From NCBI RefSeq assembly GCF_014208045.1, contig NZ_JACHML010000001.1:1054001-1118000 (forward strand): a DNA stretch of 64,000 nucleotides, in the 5' to 3' direction. Source of the stretch: Microbacterium thalassium. Its GTDB lineage: Bacteria > Actinomycetota > Actinomycetes > Actinomycetales > Microbacteriaceae. Shown here piece by piece: positions 59,752-64,000 of the stretch. The translations under genes and the position numbers were made by a program. Each line of letters opens with the position of its first letter. Positions within the stretch are counted from its first letter, which is position 1. The notes beneath the pieces are model-generated. The model was not told the DNA's origin, searched no databases, and saw only the letters and a program-made list of their open reading frames with translations.

Positions 59752-61191
59752 TCACTCCGGCAGCGACGGATGCCGCTCCTGCGGGTCCCGGTGGCGGGGG
59801 ATGAGCAGCGCGATGACGAGGGCGACGACCGCGACGACGCCGCCGATCACGAACGAGATCTGGAAGCCCTGCGGGGTCGGCACCGGGACGCCCTCGTACT
59901 CGACCGCGTAGGTCGCGAGCACGGCTCCGATGACGGCGGCCGCGCTGCTGGTTCCGAGCGAGCGGAACAGGGCGTTGAGCCCGTTCGACGCGCCGGTCTC
60001 GGACTGGGGGACCGACCGCATGATGAGCATGGGCATCGCCGCGTAGCCGAAGCCGATGCCCATGCCGACGAGGATGTTGGCGACGAGCAGCTGCCACACC
60101 TCGCTCGAGAACAGCAGCGTGAACCCGTACGCGACGATGAGCGAGATCGCGCCGAGCACCAGCAGCAGCTTCGGGCCGACCGTGCGCGCGATCCGGCCCG
60201 AGAACGGCGAGAGCACCATCATCACCACGCCCGAGGGCATGACGACCAGGCTCGCGGCCAGCAGCGACAGGCCGAACCCGCCCGCCTCGACGGGCAACTC
60301 GAGGATCTGGGGATAGGCGACGTTCGACGCGAACAGGGCGAAGCCCATCGCCACCGAGGCGATGTTGGTCAGCAGCACCGGGCGCCGGGCGGCGACCCGC
60401 AGATCCAGGAGCGGCTCGGGGATGCGCAGCTCGTACCAGCCCCACAGGAGCAGCACGAGTGCTCCGCCCAGGCCCGTCGCGAGGGTGGCGGGCGCCGTCC
60501 AGCCCCACTCGTTGCCGCGCGAGATCGCCAGGAGGATGCCGACCAGACCGATCGCGAGGCCCGCGGTGCCGACGTAGTCGAAGCGCCCGGCCGTGCGCAG
60601 CACGCTCACCGGCACGATCCACAGCACCAGGATGAAGACGACCGCGCCGATCGCGCCGGCCACCCAGAACACCGCGTGCCAGTCGGCGCGCTCGGTGATG
60701 AAGGCGCTGACGGGAAGACCCAGCGCGCCGCCGACGCCGAGTGTCGCGCTGATCAGGGCGATGGCGGAGTCGACGCGGTCTTCGTGGAGCACATCCCGCA
60801 GGATCGAGATCCCCAGCGGCACCGCTCCGACGAACGCGCCCTGCAGCGCGCGTCCCACGATCACCCCCGCGATGCCCGGCGACAGCGCCGCGATGACCGA
60901 CCCCGCCACGAGGGACGCGGCGAGCACCAGCAGGATCCGGCGCTTGCCGTACATGTCGCCGAGCCGCCCCGAGATCGGCGTGATCACGGCGCCGGCGACG
61001 AGTGTCGAGGTGACCACCCAGGCGGTGTCCTCGCGACTCGCGTCCAGCAGCTCGGGCAGCTTCGACTGGATCGGCACGACCAGCGTGAACATGAACGAGG
61101 ACGCCAGGCCGGCCAGCGCCAGCACGGCCACGATCAGGCCCTGGGGTGGGATCCGGGTGAGTCTCCTGCGCTGATGCTCTTCCCGGTTCAC
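59752..61191 (-). CDS. MFS multidrug exporter, 14-helix type
   Basis: A 479-aa drug:H+ antiporter-2 family protein with 14 membrane segments. VVTSTLVAGAVITPISGRLGDMYGKRR contains, in pieces, the motif A loop (GRLGDMYGKRR), and the antiporter motif C region follows in helix 5. QSETGASNGLNALFRSLGTSSAAAVIG is typical for the group. It lies 49 nt downstream of a condensation/PapA-like acyltransferase gene on the same strand, so it may export that enzyme's product, but this is inferred from order only. Confidence 0.88.
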   Translation of the reverse strand: MNREEHQRRRLTRIPPQGLIVAVLALAGLASSFMFTLVVPIQSKLPELLDASREDTAWVVTSTLVAGAVITPISGRLGDMYGKRRILLVLAASLVAGSVIAALSPGIAGVIVGRALQGAFVGAVPLGISILRDVLHEDRVDSAIALISATLGVGGALGLPVSAFITERADWHAVFWVAGAIGAVVFILVLWIVPVSVLRTAGRFDYVGTAGLAIGLVGILLAISRGNEWGWTAPATLATGLGGALVLLLWGWYELRIPEPLLDLRVAARRPVLLTNIASVAMGFALFASNVAYPQILELPVEAGGFGLSLLAASLVVMPSGVVMMVLSPFSGRIARTVGPKLLLVLGAISLIVAYGFTLLFSSEVWQLLVANILVGMGIGFGYAAMPMLIMRSVPQSETGASNGLNALFRSLGTSSAAAVIGAVLATYAVEYEGVPVPTPQGFQISFVIGGVVAVVALVIALLIPRHRDPQERHPSLPE

Positions 61192-61240
61192 CGAGTCAGG
61201 CTATCGGCGCGCGGTGTGCTCGCGGGTCGGATGACGCAGA

Positions 61241-62575
61241 TCAGTGCGACGCCGCGGGCACGGGAGCGTCGAGCGGGGTGCGCAGCGCGGCGCACACGGC
61301 ATCCATCCACTGCCCGACGCTCGCGTGGGCCTCGGGGGTGTCGGGGCACCGGTAGCGCAGGTGCAGCCCCGCGTCGTTGACGATGAACCACACCATGACG
61401 TCGTCGGACTCGATGACGCTCGAGACGTACTGGATCTGCAGGTCGTCCGAGAGGGCGACCGGCAGGCGCCGGGTGTCGAGCCACGACAGCGCGAACATGC
61501 CCGGCGCGACCGGCATCCCGCCGTAGGGGGCGAGGATCGGGCCCAGGGGATGCGAGCCGAGCGCCATCGACTGACGCAGTGCCGACGCGCACGCGGACGG
61601 GTCGGCATCCGTGCATTCGATGACCGAGTTCGTGATGAACCAGCCGACCGAGTCGTGCCAGCGGCGCTCGAACCGGCTGTGCACCGGGAAGACCGCCCGC
61701 AGCGGTGCGCCCGAGAGTTCGCGCGTCACCCGCGTGAGGTGCGACATCGCCAGAGCCGCGGCTCCGACGCCGGCATCGTGCGCGCGGGCGGTGAAGAGAT
61801 CCATCTCCTCGCCCGACAGCACGTCGCGCACCTCGACGATCGCCGGCCGCAGGTGCGACAGGTCGCCCAGAGGCAGCGGGAACAGCGGCATCGTGCCGCC
61901 CTCGGCGTCGAGGATCTCGGCCCACCGGCGGGTGATCTCCTCGGGCGCCGGGTCGCGGGAATCCAGCAGCGCCGTGTGCAGCGCGAACGGCTCGGCGGGC
62001 TCCATCGTGGCTCCGGGCTCGCGTCCGGCACGGATGTCGTCGAGGCACTGCACGAGGTCGTGGACGATCACGAGCAGCGACCACATGTCGACATGAGCGT
62101 GGTCGGAGCCGATGACGATCGCGGGACGGCGGTCCTCGGCATCCGCGGGCGGCTCGACGAGCAGCAGGCGGTGGGACGGATGCGAGAACGGGCGGCACTC
62201 CGCGTCGAACACGTCGCGCACGACGTCGCGCGTGAGGCGGTCGGCGGGGGCGTCGTGCTCGACCCATTCGCCCTCGGCCATCACGGCGCCGTGCAGGGCG
62301 ACGTGCCCGTCCTCCTCCAGCGAGAACACGGTGCGCAGCGTCCCATGGCGCTCGACGACCGCGCGCCAGGCAGCCGCGAGGGCTGCGGGATCGGTGCCCT
62401 CGGGCAGCCGGAAGGCGATCGCCATCCACGATCCCGCGCGGTCCCCGCCGCCCACATGGCGGCCCTGATCGAACGACACCGGCAGTCGCGACCCGTCGCG
62501 ATCGGCCACGCGCAGGGCATAGCTGCGCACGCGCCCGGGCGGGAGCGTCATGTGGCGGACATTCGTCAATCGCAT
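61241..62575 (-). CDS. Stand-alone condensation/PapA-like acyltransferase
   Basis: A 444-aa CoA-dependent acyltransferase-superfamily protein. LPEGTDPAALAAAWRAVVERHGTLRT, read in pieces, is the start of an NRPS condensation or PapA-type domain, and the active-site HHxxxDG appears as DHAHVDM (about residue 152), keeping the second His and the Asp. No carrier or adenylation domain is fused or nearby. It probably esterifies or amidates a small acceptor. The ATG at 62575 has TACACT 7 nt upstream (leaderless). Confidence 0.8.
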   Translation of the reverse strand: MRLTNVRHMTLPPGRVRSYALRVADRDGSRLPVSFDQGRHVGGGDRAGSWMAIAFRLPEGTDPAALAAAWRAVVERHGTLRTVFSLEEDGHVALHGAVMAEGEWVEHDAPADRLTRDVVRDVFDAECRPFSHPSHRLLLVEPPADAEDRRPAIVIGSDHAHVDMWSLLVIVHDLVQCLDDIRAGREPGATMEPAEPFALHTALLDSRDPAPEEITRRWAEILDAEGGTMPLFPLPLGDLSHLRPAIVEVRDVLSGEEMDLFTARAHDAGVGAAALAMSHLTRVTRELSGAPLRAVFPVHSRFERRWHDSVGWFITNSVIECTDADPSACASALRQSMALGSHPLGPILAPYGGMPVAPGMFALSWLDTRRLPVALSDDLQIQYVSSVIESDDVMVWFIVNDAGLHLRYRCPDTPEAHASVGQWMDAVCAALRTPLDAPVPAASH

Positions 62576-62588
62576 TCGCCGTAGTGTA
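62573..62588 (-). promoter_or_regulatory. Leaderless promoter of the acyltransferase gene
   Basis: On the minus strand TACACT (62588-62583), 7 nt, then ATG (62575-62573). The divergent hydrolase gene at 62639, by contrast, has a clear GGAGGT ribosome binding site. Confidence 0.5.
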
Positions 62589-62638
62589 GGGGGTCTAGGT
62601 TTCGCGTTTCGACGTTTTTCCCCAACACCGGAGGTGCC

Positions 62639-63481
62639 GTGCCCGCAGTCCTGGTCAACGGAGCGGTTCTCGACTTCGAGATCTCGGGGGAGGTCGGTCC
62701 TCTCGTCGTACAGCTGCACGGCCTCATGTCGAGTCGTCACCGCGACGCGCACCTGGGTCTGGACCTCGGTCGGGCGCTCAACGGGCACCGCGTGCTGCGC
62801 GTCGATGCTCGCGGCCACGGCGGCTCCACGGGAACCGACGACCCCGCACACTACGCGTGGGAGAGGCTCGCCGACGATCTGCTGGCCGTCCTCGACCACG
62901 TGGCTCCGGGTGAGACCGTCCACGGCCTCGGGCCCTCGATGGGCACCGGGACGCTGCTGCACGCGGTGCTGCGCGACATCGAGCGGTTCGACAGCCTCAC
63001 GCTCATGCTGCCGCCGACCGCGTGGGGCACCCGGCGTGCGCAGGCGGAGACCTATCTGTCGAACGCCGACCTGATCGAGGCCTCGGGCGTCGCCGCGTTC
63101 GTCGAGCTCGGCAGCACGACGCCGGTGCCGCCGGCTCTCGCCGAGGCGCCGCTGACGGGCCCCGCCGTGCCCGAGGTGCTGCTTCCGACGGTGCTGCGCG
63201 GAGCCGCCACGACCGACCTCCCGCCCCGGGAGCACATCGCGAACATCACGGTGCCGACGCTGATCCTGGCGTGGACGGGAGACCACACGCATCCGCTGCG
63301 CACCGCCACGAAGCTCAACGAGACGCTGCCGCACAGCCGCCTCGTGGTCGCCCGCACCCCCTACGGCGTCATGGCATGGCCGGGGCTGTTCGCCGAGCAC
63401 GTCATCACGGCGGGCGTCGAGAATCCGACGACCGGCGTCATCGAGATTCCGGGAGGACGCCCCGCGACGCGTTCGGCGTAG
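62639..63481 (+). CDS. Alpha/beta hydrolase with doubtful catalytic histidine
   Basis: A 280-aa alpha/beta hydrolase-fold protein: LHGLMSSRHRD (oxyanion HG), VDARGHGGSTG, nucleophile in GLGPSMGTG, and acid in AWTGDHTHPL. Where the catalytic His is expected, about 25 residues later, the sequence reads RTPYGVMAWPGL with no His; the nearest is in FAEHV. It starts with GTG at 62639, 4 nt after GGAGGT. It is divergent from the acyltransferase gene. It may be an esterase with a shifted His, or a non-catalytic relative. Confidence 0.82.
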   Translation: MPAVLVNGAVLDFEISGEVGPLVVQLHGLMSSRHRDAHLGLDLGRALNGHRVLRVDARGHGGSTGTDDPAHYAWERLADDLLAVLDHVAPGETVHGLGPSMGTGTLLHAVLRDIERFDSLTLMLPPTAWGTRRAQAETYLSNADLIEASGVAAFVELGSTTPVPPALAEAPLTGPAVPEVLLPTVLRGAATTDLPPREHIANITVPTLILAWTGDHTHPLRTATKLNETLPHSRLVVARTPYGVMAWPGLFAEHVITAGVENPTTGVIEIPGGRPATRSA

Positions 63482-63494
63482 TCTGGGCGCCATG
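63479..63494 (+). promoter_or_regulatory. Leaderless promoter of the GNAT gene, overlapping the upstream stop
   Basis: TAGTCT at 63479-63484, 7 nt, then ATG at 63492. The TAG of the -10 box is also the stop codon of the preceding hydrolase gene. Confidence 0.5.
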
Positions 63495-64000
63495 GCCGAG
63501 CTGACCTCCGAGACGCCGCCGGGCATCAGCATCCGCCCTCTCGAGACCGTCGAGCAGGTCTTCGACGCCTCGGCAGTGCTGGCCGAGGTGTGGGGCGGCG
63601 ATCGGTCGGGCATGCCGCCCAACCTGCTGCGCGCCCTCGCCCACGCCGGCAACTACGCGATGGGCCTCTACACCGACGGCCGCATGATCGGGGCTTCCGT
63701 CGCGTTCTTCGCGGAGCCGTCGGCGCGCTCGATGCACAGCCACATCACCGGGGTTCTGCCGCCGTACCGCAGCAAGGGCCTGGGCCGCGTGCTCAAGCAG
63801 CACCAGCGCGAGTGGGCGCTCGCCCGGCAGGTCGGCCACATCACGTGGACGTTCGACCCCCTCGTCGCCCGCAACGCCCACTTCAACCTGCGGATCCTCG
63901 GGACGCGCGTGACGGAGTACCTCGTCAACCACTACGGCCCGATGGACGACGGCGTGAACCGCGGCGACGAATCCGACCGCATCATGGTCTCGTGGGCGGT
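63492..64000 (+). CDS. GNAT-superfamily acetyltransferase-like protein (3' cut by window)
   Basis: The frame opens at ATG 63492 (MAELTSETPPG) and is still open at base 64000, with 169 codons visible. SHITGVLPPYRSKGLG, about residue 86, is the acetyl-CoA loop (Q/RxxGxG/A), and the order VFDASAVLAEVWGGD...WTFDPLVARNAHFN resembles the uncharacterised GNAT group COG3375, often encoded beside o-succinylbenzoate synthase. Next codons lie beyond the window, so the neighbour cannot be checked. The start is supported by a leaderless -10 box. Confidence 0.82.
   Translation, partial: MAELTSETPPGISIRPLETVEQVFDASAVLAEVWGGDRSGMPPNLLRALAHAGNYAMGLYTDGRMIGASVAFFAEPSARSMHSHITGVLPPYRSKGLGRVLKQHQREWALARQVGHITWTFDPLVARNAHFNLRILGTRVTEYLVNHYGPMDDGVNRGDESDRIMVSWA

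Noticed and set aside
1..64000. tRNA, rRNA, insertion sequences, prophage, integrase genes
   Set aside because: No tRNA-like cloverleaf, rRNA segment, transposase, integrase or terminal inverted repeat with target duplication was seen; composition is even throughout apart from a few AT-rich gaps.

Overview
The window reads as about 64 kb of chromosome from a high-GC actinobacterium, most likely Microbacterium or another Microbacteriaceae. The reasons are very GC-rich third codon positions, dense ATGA/GTGA gene overlaps, many leaderless starts (TANNNT 6-8 nt before the start codon), and the mix of protein families. I see no rRNA, tRNA, insertion sequence, prophage or CRISPR array. About 57 protein genes are supported; the first and last are cut by the window edges.

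Layout. (1) 1-14.5 kb: aromatic/aldehyde oxidation genes: a benzaldehyde-dehydrogenase-like ALDH, two SDRs, two MFS exporters, 4-hydroxybenzoate 3-monooxygenase (pobA), two IclR regulators, a PcaD-like hydrolase, a double-hotdog thioesterase, a tandem pair of small membrane proteins, a Zn alcohol dehydrogenase and a NodD/NahR-type LysR. (2) 14.7-21.4 kb: a seven-gene operon (FAH hydrolase, cyclase, FAD monooxygenase, ACMSD-type amidohydrolase, second FAH, type I extradiol dioxygenase, degenerate RpiB-like protein) that looks like a complete ring-hydroxylation and meta-cleavage route. (3) 21.4-28.7 kb: a sulfatase, an IclR regulator and a CMD-family protein on the minus strand, facing an SDR-SDR-FAH-FAH operon. 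(4) 29-34.4 kb: a peptide-type ABC importer with a permease-ATPase fusion. (5) 34.4-46 kb: a LysR regulator divergent from a quercetinase-like monocupin, an esterase-like hydrolase and a GH78 alpha-L-rhamnosidase, then MarR/MFS, a second GH78, TetR and a GH1 beta-glucosidase. (6) 46-50 kb: a coiled-coil membrane protein, an MNT/HEPN toxin-antitoxin-like pair, a methyltransferase and a formylglycine-generating enzyme (FGE). (7) 49.5-55.7 kb: xylB, xylA, a ROK repressor and a GH3 glycosidase. (8) 55.9-64 kb: CocE-type hydrolase, DUF3237 protein, a POT peptide transporter, an MFS exporter, a stand-alone condensation/PapA-like acyltransferase, a hydrolase and a GNAT protein.

How it may work together (inference). 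Rhamnosidases plus beta-glucosidase, a 188-aa monocupin with quercetinase ligands, an adjacent esterase, an aromatic decarboxylase-family amidohydrolase, an FAD hydroxylase, an extradiol dioxygenase, several FAH hydrolases and PobA together fit deglycosylation and full aerobic breakdown of a flavonoid glycoside of the rutin type. A LysR-type box (TTAG-N7-CTAA, containing T-N11-A) occurs both at the LysR/quercetinase promoter (35372-35388) and before the ABC importer (28851-28867), which links uptake to ring opening. The sulfatase and the FGE that would mature it are both in the window.

At the DNA level, two patterns are not explained by the genes: a 55-bp intergenic inverted repeat of fixed 19-17-19 architecture present three times, and strong over-use of the octamer GGCATCCG/CGGATGCC in all contexts.
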